Below, in pieces: positions 34,913 through 48,301 of a stretch of DNA of 64,000 nucleotides (the first letter of the stretch is position 1; the number at the start of each line of letters is the position of its first letter). The DNA is taken from the NCBI GenBank assembly GCA_902729315.2, contig LR746265.1:131501-195500 (forward strand), written 5' to 3'. The notes below the pieces were generated by a model. It did not search any database. It was not told the DNA's origin and saw only the letters and a program-made list of their open reading frames with translations. Origin of the DNA: Spirodela intermedia (taxonomy: Eukaryota > Streptophyta > Magnoliopsida > Alismatales > Araceae). Position numbers and translations under genes: made by a program.

Positions 34913-37900
34913 GCAATATTATGAGCTCAGATAATATTGCATCATAACTTCCTTGTGAGCGCGAGAGAAGCCTAGGAGTGAACTTCTCGGAGGTTTTCAA
35001 CCTCACCCACACGATTCTTCCGATTCAAACCGTGGATCATCACTCTATCTACATCATAGAAGGCTCCAATCCAGTAAACTTCCGTCACTTTAAATACTTC
35101 ATACTCATAAAGATGAACTAAAGCGGCTGGTTCAAGAAATGTGCATGGATCAAAATTATTCTTCCCTCTCAAAACCCATTTTTAAGTCCAATAATATTAC
35201 TAAAGAATAAAAACGGGGGATGATGATTCTGCGTGGACTAGTGAACCTTAATCAACCTTACTATCCCCAATAGATTCCTTTTACATGTGGTAGAGGAGCT
35301 CTTTGACCCATGATTCCTCCAAATTAGATCAGAAATCATGTTTTCATCAAATTAGGATGAAGGCAATAGATGTTCACAAAATTACTTTCAAGATTCATGA
35401 AGGCCACTACGAGTTCATGGTGATATCATTTGGACCCATAAATGCACCAGCCACCTTACAATCACTAATAAATAATATCTTCAAGCCTTACCTCCACAGA
35501 TTTATCTTGGCTTTTTTTTCTGTTATCTTCATTGATAATAAGGATGAAAAATTACATCTCTAACATCTAAAAACGTGTTGCAGCAACAGTAACTATATGT
35601 AAGTAAAAAGTAGTACTTGATTATGCAATCCGTGTTGGAGTACCTCAGCCATATTATATTCAAGTGGCCGATCCCTACCAACCTAATGAAATTAAGAGGA
35701 TTTTTAGCCCTAATTTGATACTATCTTAGGGTTGTGGTAGGTTATGCTATTTTGGCATAATTATTGATGTAATAATTTAAGAAATACATTTTTGATTGGT
35801 AAGAAGTAATAGAAGATGTTTTCCAACAACTTAAAAAGAAGACCTCCACATCAATAATTACTCTTCTTGATTTTTCTTTGAAATTCATCTTAATGATTGA
35901 CATATCAAGTTAAGGACTTGGAGTTATGTTAATACAACATGAACATCCGTTAGCATATTTTAGTCAAACCCTTTCCCTAAGAAATTAAGCCAAATCAGCA
36001 TATGATCACAAACTTCCGATCATATTACATGTAGTGCTCAAATGAAGACATTACCTCATAGATCATAGATGTTTTACTGACACTAATCAACAAAGCTTAA
36101 AACTACTCATTAATCAACAACATGTACCTTCTGAATTCTAAAAATGGCTTTTTAAGTTAATGGGTAATGACTTTGTTATTCATTACAAATGAGTAAGTAA
36201 CAAGGTGACGGATGTGATCTCTCATTGCCCATATCCCATTCAACTACAAGAGGTTGGCATGGTTTAGTTTGTGGGTGCAGAAATGCGCTCACTAAGGGCT
36301 AAAAAACAAACGTACCCTTATTTGGGTCCCATCGATAAAGCTCTCCTCAATGGGAAGGATTTCCTACCATATTTTACCTTCAATTAAGAACTTCTCCATT
36401 ATAAAGGACAGTTAACGCTTCCCTCAAAGTCTCAAGTGGTTAGAGATATATTTTGAGAAAACCATGATAGTTCAATCGACGATCATTTTAGGTTCCTAAA
36501 GACTTACAAAATGATATCATAACAATTTTATTAGGCAGTGATGAATCAAAGATTAAAGAATATGTTGATGCCTTCGAAGTTCACTCGTACAGAAAATCAT
36601 CATCTCTTGCCTTGATGAGGCTCTTACAACCTCACCATGTCTCTAACCAAGTATGAGATGATATCATCATGAATTTTATTAAAGGGTTATCATCTTCTAT
36701 AAGATTCAATTCCATATTGATCAGGTTAATAGATTGTCTAAGTATGTACATTTTATCCCACTAAAGCATTCATTTTCAGTGAATTCCATCACAAAAAAAT
36801 TCATTAAAGATATTATTTGCCTCCATATTACACTCCTAATTTCATCATTTTTTATCGATATACTATCTTTGTGAGTCATTTTGGTATGAACTATTTAAGC
36901 TCCAAGTAAATATCTTAAAACGAAGTATGATTCATCATCCTCAGACTAATGGTCAAATCAAAGTGGTGAATAAATGTATGAAAAATTATCTTGGATGTTG
37001 TTCATCCTACAACCCAAAGACATGGAGTTCCTGGCTTTAGTGGACCGAATCAATTACAATTCTTCATTCCACAATTCAATCAATATCACTCCCTCCATTC
37101 AAGGCCCTCTATGGTAGAGATATGTCCCATTGATTGTATTATGAATCTCCCCACAACTCCAATTACAACAATGGACCAACTATTGATGTTTAGAGGGCAT
37201 GTTCTAGAACAGCTCAAGTATCATCTTCACTAAGCTCAGTCTCAAACGAAGGCCAAGACACATAAACATCGCAGTGATATGAAATTTTCGGTCGGAGATG
37301 TAGTTTTTCTCATATTAAGATGCTACAAGGTGAAGTCACTAGTGAAGAAAGCTAACGAAAAGTTATCACCCCACTACTATGGACCCTTTAAAATCCTATA
37401 AAAGATTGGATCAGTCGCTTACAAATTAGACCTCCCTCACTCATCGTTATTTCACCATGGTTTTCGTATTTCACTCCTATGTAGGACAGTCAAGGTATCT
37501 GCTCAAAATTGACCTCTTTCGGAAGGCTTAGACGAAACTGGTCAATTAGTGGTCCGACACTAGAAAATATTAGTCACATGCCACTCAACCGCATGGCCGG
37601 AAATCATCCAATGGAACTCACTGAAGCCTCCTGGGAACCAGCCTCACTCATCCAGATTCCCTGAAAGAGGTGATCAAACCGCAACTAGGGCTTAGATCGA
37701 TCGACAGCCCAGAAAGCGAAGCCGGCCCAACAGGTGCAGAAGGCGAGTGCAGGCCCAGTCCAGACACTCAGAATGTGGTTAAGGTTAAATATCGGGAATA
37801 GACTGAGGAGCGGAGCGGCTGCGGCTGCGGTCTGACTTCTCTCGATTTGTATCTCCTGAACTCTGGTTGTTATATTTCAGATTCTCCTTTTTCTCCGCTC

Positions 37901-37926
37901 CGCTCTCCTGTCGTTCGTGTCATACC
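34913..37926 (+). mobile_element. Decayed Ty3/gypsy chromovirus remnant
   Basis: Plus-strand pieces in gypsy order. RT is at 35303-35563 (CFHQIRMKAIDVHKITFKIH, NAPATLQSLINNIFKPYL). RNase H-like text follows near 36080-36190. Integrase lies at about 36730-37230 (HPQTNGQIKVVNK), and a chromodomain-like end at 37590-37671 (NHPMELTEASWEPASLIQ, then TGA). Damage is heavy: the RT aspartate box is FFSVIFID, and the integrase catalytic Glu position reads Lys. Many stops and frameshifts are present. I could not identify LTRs. It occupies the place where the middle of the duplicated TPST copy should be. Confidence 0.8.
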
Positions 37927-38284
37927 GCGATATACGCGGGCGAACTGCAGGCAAACCAGCGGCCGGTGCCGCTGCGCAGAGAAGTGATTTATCTCCCAGA
38001 AGACACGCCGCCCTATGTGGTGCTGAAGGACGAAGAGTAGGGTCGCGTGAGAATACGCCGACCAACACTCCTCGAGAAACCCAGAGAGATGTTCGGATGC
38101 CGGCGGTGGACACCTAGCCTAGCCAAGAAGGTCCGGACTCCGACGGCTTCCCGTTGATCGATTTCTACGAGAGTTCCCAGGAATCGGAACACAGGGAAGA
38201 CGGAACCACTGGGAAAGCAGCGAGCTTCGCACGCTCTCCGTCGCTCGCTAGGCCCTGTTGCCGCTTAACGTGGTGATCGATGTG

Positions 38285-38323
<39 letters not shown>

Positions 38324-38470
38324 GATACAACTCCAGATGGCTCGTCACATGGCATTGGCATGCACGCACGTGATGAGTAACGGGTCCCGTAACATTAACC
38401 CAGATCAGAATAAAAAGGACGGTCGTCGAAATCGGGTTAGGACAATCCGGAATTGGAGGACCAGGGACGG
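37927..38470 (-). pseudogene. Duplicated 5' end and promoter of the TPST locus
   Basis: 37927-38290 matches 44859-45300 (5' leader and proximal promoter of TPST), and 38352-38470 matches about 46190-46310. Roughly 0.85 kb present between these parts in the intact locus is absent here. The block is the right-hand end of the partial tandem copy that starts at 34573. Nothing downstream of it in the transcription direction could yield a TPST protein. Confidence 0.85.
38287..38320. repeat. (GA)n microsatellite
   Basis: A run of about 34 bp at the same place where the intact locus has an interrupted GA-rich stretch (about 45297-45326), consistent with the two being copies. Confidence 0.95.
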
Positions 38471-38667
38471 AGAGCGGTCGGCGGCGTCCAACGCGTGGAT
38501 TTGACCAAGAAAAAATATGACTCTAAGCCATCTCTAAGCCCTGAGACCTCCGGCTGGCTGTTTTCAGGCCAGGCCATTTCTCTGTACAGAGAAAAGAAAG
38601 ATAGAGAAAAAAAAAAGGTGTTGACCCACCTCTGGCCGAAGCCATGATCCACCACCAAGAAAAATCT

Positions 38668-41600
38668 TCACACTTTAAGCTTGAGCGACCTCCTCGCAGT
38701 CACCAACATGTAGATTGGAGCAGCCAGAATCAGAGCCGTGATAGAAATCAGAAGCACCTTCCATGGGAGATAGCTGTACAGAGCACTGAGCACGCCAACC
38801 TTCTTCGCTGCCTATAAAGTACATAAAGAGGGGGGGCAATCACTGAGCACGCTGGCCTTCATTCATAATAAAGAACTTGAAGCCACCAGTCCCATTCTGC
38901 CACTCGAAGAATCAACACAAAAGCACTATCCGGGAACCAGAGAGTGGGGGGCCAGGACCGGTCAGTGAACAGGGAGGGACTCACCAGCTCTTGAGACGAC
39001 TGCTCCTCGTTCTGCACAGTGAGATGTCTCCGCTGATGTGCGAATATGCCTTGAGCGTGCTCATAAAGTTGCAGGTCGAGGTTGTTTAAAGATCTTATCC
39101 GCTCTAGTACTTCTTCGGGGACAAGAAGGCGAGCCTGAGCTCCAACATGCCACAGACCAGGAACAGTAGATTATTGTGATCATTATTATAAAGTAAGGCA
39201 TATCAACCGACTGACTTCGCGTTGTTTTCAATTGCCAACGGAGTGTGAATATATGATCTGAAAGCATACGGTCACTAAAGTGCTTTTTTCTAGCGGAAGC
39301 CGCTCTCCACAATTCTTCCATCGGAATCAAATCATAGGAGATTATTTTTAAAAACTCCCTCATTCTAACCAAGGCCCCCCCCGTTCAATGATATTCAAGT
39401 AACATTTTAAAAGTCACGCAGCATTCTCAAAATAGTAAAAGGAACGATCTTTAAACATCGGTGCTATAGAAAACGAACGTTCGTAGAGAGATAATAAACT
39501 TGACAAAATATGAGCGGATTAAATCTGGAGAGATAATTCTTTCTGCAAGGACACTTCAGGCGCTCACCTTCTTCGAAAAGTTTACAGGAGAAATTCTCTT
39601 CAGAGACGCGGTTCGTCGAGTAGACTGCGACTTTCGCAAAATAGAAATGCACTCTTCATATGCTTCCATGAGCTTCCCAACAGTCATCTGCCAAGGCAAA
39701 TATAATGCGGTTTAACTGATCCCCCAACTCAATTTTAAGAATAATTTAGCTAGAGAAGTAGCATCAAGAAATCAAGGACTAGTACATTTCCGTCCGCTGA
39801 TTCAAGATCGCTTGGGGAAGAAACTTCGACTCCTTTTTGCATTCCAGTGCTACTCTGTCGTACAAAAATCGAAGGCCCACATATTCTCAATCTAGCTCTA
39901 AAGAACTAGAATACGTTGGACATTGAGAAGAGTTACTCTCAACTTACGTTAAGAGAATTTGAACCACCACCATATGAATATGGAAGTGAGGAACACATTT
40001 CTGCAGAGAAAAACAGTGTCAGACATGGAAGTTTTTGCGCTAAAACATTTCCTGCGGGCACATGGTAAAAGGATACGTGCAATACGCGTCAAGATGGAAT
40101 TATAAAGAGAACTTTCAGGTGTGCTACATCAAGGTAGGTACATCCAAGATATCAAAATTTACTATCTGAATGCGCATCTTGGTCACGTGATTTGCAGCAG
40201 CAAAGATCCTTGAGCTAAATTCTCCGGATACACATAGAATAAGCAGATTATGAAAGATCTTTATAGTTACTACAAAGGGAAGAATCCAGGTAATATCCCA
40301 CAGGCTTGAAAAGAAGATAATTTCCACTTACCAGTTTTATTGTGCGGCACAGCTTTTTCAAAATGAGAACTGGAGGATTCCGATTGGGAAATAACCTGAG
40401 CCCCAACCATATTGGCAAACATTGTCGCAGATTTTTTATGCTCCTCTGTAAGCCCCACATACAGCATGTGGTCCAATCTCTTCTGGAATATTTTAAATCA
40501 ACAGGCAACTTAATGGACTGAGTTATTTATTACACAAGTAAGACTGCATAACAAACGAATCCGCATAAATCACATCGATTCAAGGATAGGGTACCTTGGC
40601 CACTTCAAGAACATAACGACCCAGTACGGGATGATTCCTCACACAATGGCGCACTTCGTGGGCTTCATCAGACCAAGAGTTGTTTGTTAGTCCGGCCACC
40701 TAGAGAGGAAGGAACAGTTCAGCACCTAGAAATATGATGATTCCAAACAAGAAAATTACAGTAGTACAAACAACTATCAAAGAACAAGAACACAGTTAGC
40801 AGGAAAACAATAATCTACCACCTTCAAGAGCAGAGCCCTTATTTTCCAGTAAATCAATAGAGGACAGAAAACAACTGACAGAATAATCCATTACTTTCTG
40901 AAATCTACCAGCAGCGAAATGGACAAACTAAATTACTGAGAACAAAATGGCCTAAAGATTCTAACAAGAGGATTGGTCGCACCATCACCCAACGAATAAA
41001 CGCAATGACTAACAAGAGCTGTTACAGGAGAACCATACAAACTGTTACACTGAGGAGAAGAAGAAGAAGAAGAAGAAGAAGAATAAAGAAGACAGTTTTT
41101 GAGCCTCAAGAAACAATCATATAACAAAATCTAAGCTAGGAAAAGTAGGCACTCGAAAAACCTAAGATTTCCGGACAGTGATTAAAGATGACAAATCCCG
41201 AGGAGAAATGCATGGAGTTTTTATCATTTGGGGATACATTTGAAGAATGCAAGAAAGAGTGTGGCTTCAGAGTACAAATGACTCAAATGCCATGGAGAGC
41301 CTAATTGTTGTGAATCATTCGATCACTACAATATCACCAAGACCAGCAAAAAAGGATTGGATCCGACTCTTCTTGGAAAAATAACCTCAACCTCCACCAT
41401 GCTGAGCTTCTACCTCCATTTCCTCACACGGCCAACCATTATTTTTCTTCCAGGGATGGCCAAAACTAGCATAGTGATTAACCAACTAGTTTTTAACAAA
41501 TGGAACATTCCAACCCTTGTCCAATTTCTATGTCCAGTTTTTAAAATCTAGTTACTCAAGGGAGAAAAATAGTTTCATTTCTTCTACCCAAAGCAGCTCA

Positions 41601-44331
41601 CAAAAAACATGTTAGTATCATCATATTTCAGAAACAAAGAGAAATTTAAAAAAAGACGAGGAACAATGACGAAATATAAATGTCGTTGAAAAAGACAAGG
41701 TCTTCGATATAAAATCATAAAAACACATCACGAATTCCTTCAAGGAAAACGAACTTAATCATAAAGCAATGCACACAAGCCTAAGCAACTATCTCGTCAT
41801 TCACTCATTCTTAAACAAAGAAAACTAGAGAGACTTCTCTCTAAAAAAAAGAGAGAAAATAAAGTCACGTATACAATAGCACTGAGCCTCTGTTCAGGGA
41901 AACGCTAATGTAATGCTCCACAACATAAATTCATCTACATACGCTATATAACATGAAAGCATGACAATAAGACTCTCACTAAGTCGACCTAGAAGAAGAA
42001 TCAACCAGCTATCAAACCTGAAAAGTGGCACCATTGTGAATGATATCATGTGAAATAGGATCATCAATAAACATGTGTAAAGGCATGACCATTTCTTCCG
42101 TGTTGTATGGATCACTCTCTTGAACCCTCTGAAGTTTCCCTGTTCTCCTGGCAACCCTCTGTCAAACAAAAATGAACCATACGAAATTAGAGCGGCTAAT
42201 TCATTCCTACAAGAGGTGAAACAGATGTCTACTTGTTCTTTGAAAACAATCAGCAACATATCACTGCATACCCAGAGAAAATCAAGAGAAAAAACAACAA
42301 ATGTTTAACGATTCGTTCATATTATGCCCAGATAAAATCTTTAATAGACAAAGGAAATACCCGATCAAATAGGTCTTCTCGCATCCAGGGGACCAAATAC
42401 TTCCAAGGCCAAATGTCCAGGGTACTCACTGATCGAGTTTTCGGACGAATTCGCATAGACATTTGTATTGCAGATGTTAAGTTAGGATGGACAAGAAATC
42501 TAGCTGCGACTTCCACAGCAAATTCATAAGTGCTGAAGACACGATCAATTGGATTTCTTAGAATTGTTACCACTGAAGTTCTTTGCACGGGCAGCTTGGA
42601 CATTAAACTATAGTCATCATGGGTGGCCATTAACCTGCAGTCTGATTTGCTGCACACAATAATATTCTTAAGTTTGTAATGTTCAAATATCGACATATCA
42701 AAGTAATTCACTGGTCGGATCAGATAAAATTTTACATCATGAGAGGGGGGGGAGGGGGGGTCCAAATGATTTAATCATGAGAATAAACAAAGGAATAATA
42801 ATGTTCTACCTTGGATCAAAGCGTAGCTTATCATAGGAGCGAGGACATTCCTGATCGCCGGTATAAAGCTTTCGCAAAAAGCTGTGATGAAAGAGAATCT
42901 TAATCATTTGAGAAAAGGAAACTATGCATTGAAGAAAAGTGCATTAGGAAATTACCATTGAAAATATGTCCTTCCCCCAGTTCTCGGAACATGCAAAAAG
43001 AATAATAAATCCTTCAGAGATGATTTGCTCTCTTTAATGGTATTCATGTTGGACGAAGTAGCCCAATTTTTTACCAAGCTTTCACAGTGAAAGAGCTCGC
43101 CATGGAATGAAGATATAGGCGTTACTGCAAACAAAGCAAAAGAAAAAAATGTTGATCTTTCTCACATCATTTGTACATTTATACCGATAGGCTTAAACGC
43201 ATGCCCTAGCCCTTGTCGGCATCAAATCTTACCTAAAAAAAAAGAAAAAGAGGTAAAATGGTAACTGAACATTTTCCGACATTCAAAAATGGCATGCACT
43301 AAGCAAGATGATTGGCACGTGCTTTTCTTTTCTTTTTCTTTTTCTTTGTTTTTTTATTTTATTTTTTATTTTGGAAGAGTTGAAACATTGCAGGATTATA
43401 GTATCAGAAATTTTCAGCTCTGACATCCATTAGTTTGCTTCCGGATGGCCATGAAAAAGACACCCACAATATTACGGATTATTTTGGGGAATTAATGCGA
43501 TTATTGCCGCGTAGGCAGCCTCACCGAGTTAATAAAAAAACGGATGAGAAGTAAAGTGCTTCTTTTGCAGAAAGCACAATCTCAAGACAAAAACGGTAAA
43601 TTTAAATATGAAAGTAGATCCAACCGATCTACTCCTTTCCTACTGGATACACGAATCAGTGGAAGGGCATCAAGGAGAGGGTGTGTAAGTACTTGCAAAG
43701 TGGGAAACTCGTACAGGAATTATGTGCCAAGATGGTAATGATGATCTCTTCTTTTGTTATTTCCACCAGCAACAGGGTCATATCAGGGGGAGCCAACTTT
43801 CTTTAATTAGGAAATTGTTTGTCTAATTTCCATTATTCAAGGGGAATATTATGTCTCCTTTAATTTCTCTTACACTGAAAATAGTTAAACACTTCTATAA
43901 TCTGAGTTAGAAAAAACTACATCCATGAAAGGTCCAGGTCCCATGACTGCAAAGAAAGACAGTCGGTAAGACGAAATAAATACAGCAGAAAATGTGAGGG
44001 CATACTGCCAACAAAATTTCGTCATGAATTCCTGCATGAAATTGATAAAACTAAGAAAATATACCCCAAGTGCCACTCCAAAAGAAAAGGAATCGAAACC
44101 GGCGAGGGGAAAAAAGGGATTGGATTCAAGGTTATCACGTCGTAAGAGAACAAAGGTTCCAAATGTGATAAAATCCGAAAGGGAAAGGGGGGAAATATCC
44201 ATATCAAGCTTATGCCCACAATGAGTACGTGAAGTCCAAGAACTAAAGAAAAGGATGCCAAAAGAGACGCATGGAGACATACTCATTGATAGAAGCATCA
44301 ACAGAGGACCAATCACGCGCGGCATTGACAT
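38668..44331 (-). CDS. TPST: Tyrosylprotein sulfotransferase (plant TPST)
   Basis: Twelve coding exons on the minus strand, 503 residues: 44331-44283, 43124-42956, 42881-42810, 42649-42361, 42158-42018, 40699-40595, 40482-40332, 40000-39948, 39854-39786, 39687-39568, 39134-38985, 38811-38668 (TGA). All junctions fit GT-AG and phase. Exon 1 (signal peptide MSMPRVIGPLLMLLSM) is the least certain; its donor A|GTATGT is strong. The PAPS 5'-phosphosulfate motif is FFLHVPRTGGRTYF (about 58-71), and the 3'-phosphate motif region is ILRNPIDRVFSTYEF (from 126). Other family text: FLVHPNLTSA, WPWKYLVPWMREDLF, HIMYVGLTEEH-like DHMLYVGLTEEH. A C-terminal membrane segment (about 474-493) makes it type I, unlike animal TPSTs. 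In the Golgi the enzyme sulfates tyrosines of peptide hormones such as PSK, PSY, RGF and CIF. No lesion is seen. Confidence 0.9.
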
Positions 44332-45105
44332 TTGCCTGCCTCCACATGCGACTAATCTACAAGAAGAAGGGAATGGAGTAAATATCACGTTATCCAGGAC
44401 ATTCCGAGAGAAAAATGGGTGTCATTCGAAAAACTTCACTCCAACCTGCACCAGGGGATCCAACGTCAAAGAGAGAAAAAGAAATGCGGGTGAAAAATCC
44501 ATGAGCCCCTGATCCATTCCACACGCAAATACTGACCCAAAAAAAAAAAACAAAAAACGAATGAAACGTGGGAGGGGGGAGCATCATAATGAGAAAATCA
44601 AGGAATCAATGAAATTCAATTCGTGATTTTCGATCATGGGGAAAAAGGGACAGTTTCGTAAAACAATCTCAGGTGGGAGCAGGAAAATCCCTGACATAAG
44701 ATCGAAGGAGAAAGAATCTCCAGTGATAAAATACGTTGAAACAGCCCTATGAAAAGAAGAAGACCTGTACTCTGATTTCCAGTACCTCACCAGCAGACTC
44801 GAACGGCCGTCTCCCTGATCAGCGAAATTTCGAGACAGCAGGAAAGGTAAGGGTTAGAGCGATATACGCGAGGGAACTGCAAGCAAACCAGCAGCCGTTG
44901 CCGCTGCGCAGAGAAGTGATTTGTCTCCCAGAAGACCCGCCGCCCGATGTGGTGCTGAAGGACGAAGAGTAGGGTCGCGTGAGAATACGCCGACCAACAC
45001 TCCTCGAGAAACCCCGAGAGATGTTCGGATTCCCGTGGACAGCTAGCCCGCCTAGCCAAGAAGGCCCGGGCACCAACGACCTCCGGCGGTGACCCCGTGC
45101 TCAGG
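44332..45105 (-). promoter_or_regulatory. TPST 5' leader with probable UTR intron
   Basis: Upstream of the proposed ATG an acceptor (TTGTAG, exon edge 44356) faces a strong donor CTG|GTGAGG at 44790-44791. A 5' UTR exon of about 45.1-44.79 kb joined across a 434-bp intron is therefore likely. This leader and its promoter were copied in the 37927-38290 block. Further upstream (45640-45810) several GGGCC/GGCCC Site II-like motifs cluster. Transcript start is inferred only. Confidence 0.45.
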
Positions 45106-47640
45106 GCTGGTCGGGGATCTCACGGGCTCGTTTTTATACTAATTTCCTTCCCCGTTGATCCATTTCTACGAGAATTCCCAGGAATCGGGACGGGGAGAAG
45201 ACCGAACCAGTGGGGGGAGAGAGAGAGAGAGCAGCGAGCTTCGCACGCTCTCCGTCCCTAGCCCTGTTGCCGCGCAGCGTGGTGATCGATGTGCGGAAAG
45301 AGAGGGGGAGAGAGAGAGAGAGAGGGCGGAGGGGTTTTTGCGGTCCACGTGGCGACGAAGCCTGAATTTTAACGTTGAAAGAGAACCCCATTCCTGCCGA
45401 TATCATTTAACGTTAGAAATGTTTGATATTTGTTAATCAAAAATCAAACCCATTACTGTGAATATCGTGCATTTTATTGCGCATTTTCATGGAGACGCGG
45501 GAAATCCAGTAAATAATATGATAATAGCAATAATAATAATTTCGCCCGGTCTCATAAACATTCGATCGATGTCAACGGGGGTAAGGGCAGTTTGACTGCG
45601 ATACTCAAGTCAAACCTCTTTTATTGGACCCCGTTGTCTGGGCCGATGCTTTCAGTGGGCTAACTCGAGAGGGCCCAGGACAATAAAATAAATCGAGTCC
45701 CAATTCGGGGATAATGGGCCAAGTTTATCGACCATTGGGGCGGTCTAGAATTGAAAGCACGGCAACCTTAGAATGTTATCAGGCCACCGAGCACCTTAGA
45801 ATCTAGGCCCAGGAATTCAAACGGACGAGGAGCAGCAGCCTCACCGACGATTGCTCCCGGAGGACGTCCAGGCTCGCGTGGCTCCCGCAGGCTCGCTCGG
45901 GCGGCGATCGCACACGTGGACGACGCCTAGCTTCCAGCGAGGGAACAATCGGCCATTGTTTGCGTACACCTCTGCCACGTGATCTGAGGAGGCGCATTGA
46001 ATGAGCAGCCGACTCGGCGGCCAGATCATTCCGACGGTGGAGATCGAATCTCGAGAATATCATCGAACGGCTCAGACCAGCGTCGGCGGATCACAGAAGT
46101 CGTCGGCCGCGGGGGGGGGGGAGGGATGGCATTGTTTTCTTCGGCTCCTCCTTTAAGAGGAGGCTGCAACCACTACGGCTGGCACCTCACGTGGGTTGGG
46201 ATGCACGCACGTGATGAGTAACGAGTCCTGGACATGATCTCCATCAGAATAAAAAGGTCGTCGAAAATCGGGTCGGACAAACCGGGAAGTGGAGGACCAG
46301 GAAGGAGGGTGATAGTGGGGCCCGCGCCGCCAACCACTGCCACCGCCTACCTGTCGGCGGCGTCCCCACGTTCTCGTCGGCAGCCGACGCCGCCCCCGGC
46401 GCCCCCCTGGATGCGCAACCGAGATTTCAAGAAGCGATTTTTAAGAAATTGGCGGCGCCGTCGAAAGGGAACCACGCCCTCCGGAATCTGACGAACAGTC
46501 TCAGCAATTTGGACGCAGTCCTTCCCCCCTGACGCCACGTTGTTTTCCTCAGCGGCGGCGATCCCGCCGCAGCCGGCGGAGGCCCCGGTCAGGGTCCGAA
46601 CGGTGGAATGTGCGAGGGGTTGGGCGGGCGGTGGCGGTGCCTAATTTCCGGCGGCGACCAGCTTTCGCCCCCAGCCGGTGGAAGCCGGTCCGAAACGACG
46701 ACGGCGAGGGCCGTCTATATCTGTCGTAGGTCCGTCAATAGCCTCGCCCTCATCGCCGGGGAACGGCGGAGGGGCGCTGATACTGATGCATCAGTGGAGG
46801 GCTCCCACTCCCCGACGGAGTGGCGAAGTATCTAACCCACCCACCGGTGACATTACTCGGGTTGGACGAGATCTCAACCGTCGTTTAACGTGTACGCGAC
46901 CGCGGCCTAGCGACAGGGGACCATCGCCGACAGTCTAGTTCCACAAATCGGGGGGGAGGTGGCGGGGAGACGGCAGAGAGAGAAAGATAGAGAGGCGGGG
47001 GGTAGTTGTCACGGTTGTCCTCGGGGAGGTGGGGGGAGGGCACCGACCCAGATAAATTGTCCCGCATATTGACATTGGGGTGGCACTGGATTAATACAGG
47101 CGTTTTAATGGGTCGGATGTATTCCTCTATGCCCCCCCAAATCCTTCGCCTTGTTTTATGGCGCCATTAAAGAAGACGAACTCCACCGAATAACAGGCAT
47201 CCAACGCGTAACTTTGAGCGTGGTTCCCGTTAAAAAATCATTTTTTTGCGAATTCAAGCAGTAACTTCGCCGTGCTCATCGGGCCACTTGCGACCCCCTG
47301 GAACCCTTCAAGAAGACCGAACCTTGACCGATTCCGATGCACGTAAACTGTTCCGTCTATCGCGTGGACCGCCAGACCTTGATGGTCACATCTAGTGGCC
47401 AAAATCATGTTCTAGGTACCAAAAATCGCACCGCGCGCATCTTTAATTAATTCAGTGATGCGTGCGTTCCACTGGCTGCAACCACCGCATGAACCGGATA
47501 TTCGACGTAACGCTCCAATGGTCTGTCTCTCTTACGACTCGCGCGTAGGAGACTCGGGCACTGTCTATGTCGGTGGGTGTGGGGGGCTTGGGGCGGGGAG
47601 AGGAGTAGGGATGGGTCCCACGCGAAAGGCCTGAGGTTAA

Positions 47641-47822
47641 AGGATGCTTACAGGGCATCCAGCTGGGCGTCGATATGCCAATGTTGCCCTGGAGTGTCCA
47701 CGATAATTGGGTGCTCGCATGACGGGACAGACGGAGGTCAAAGATGTTGACAAGGTGTCCAGCTGGCGGACGATATGCGAATGTTGCACTGAAGTGTCCG
47801 CGATAATTGGGTATGCTCGTAC
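47641..47822. repeat. Tandem repeat, two 80-bp units with 100-bp period
   Basis: Units at 47641-47720 and 47741-47822 share CCAGCTGG, CGATATGC, AATGTTGC, AGTGTCC and GATAATTGGGT in the same order, with scattered substitutions. No coding content was recognised. Confidence 0.8.
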
Positions 47823-48181
47823 GTTCATCTACATCCCAAGAGTCTTCAGACGGCGGGCATTTCGTGTCTACGTGCGAGCTTTTAGCTCGGGTTAAAAAAT
47901 ACCTTTCATATGGCGTTAGGATGATATATAGTCGACGTCGCTCATTAATAATAGTAGTAATAATATAACGACGTGATGTTATTGTTATTAATATTCTTAG
48001 TGCCTATGGCATAAGAAAATTGTGAGAGGCGGTGGAGGGATCTCAGTCACGAATCTACCGGGGCGTCGGACCGCGGGGGAGAAACACGTGGGCGACAGCC
48101 TGGGCGATATTGCACCCACATGAGACTGTGCTCGAGAGACAGGAGGGGGACTAGAGATTTTACGATAGAAGAGAGCGACGT

Positions 48182-48301
48182 AGAGAGAGAGAGGGTGTGC
48201 GATAGTATTCTTCTCCGCTTGGACCGCATCTGGTGAGAGAGAGGGAGAGAGAGAGAGAGGGTGTGCGATAGTATTCTTCTCCGCCTGGACCGCATCTGGT
48301 G
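48182..48301. repeat. Tandem repeat, two units with 66-bp period
   Basis: A GA run followed by GGGTGTGCGATAGTATTCTT and then TCTCCGC(T/C)TGGACCGCATCT is present twice with one visible difference in the unique part. It looks like a recent duplication primed by the GA tracts. Confidence 0.85.

Noticed and set aside
37927-44972. Shared plus-strand open end (AIYA...LKDEE) in both copies of the TPST leader block
   Set aside because: Between the copies about six of seven differing codons are non-synonymous, so there is no sign of protein constraint. The block is better explained as duplicated 5' leader of TPST on the other strand.
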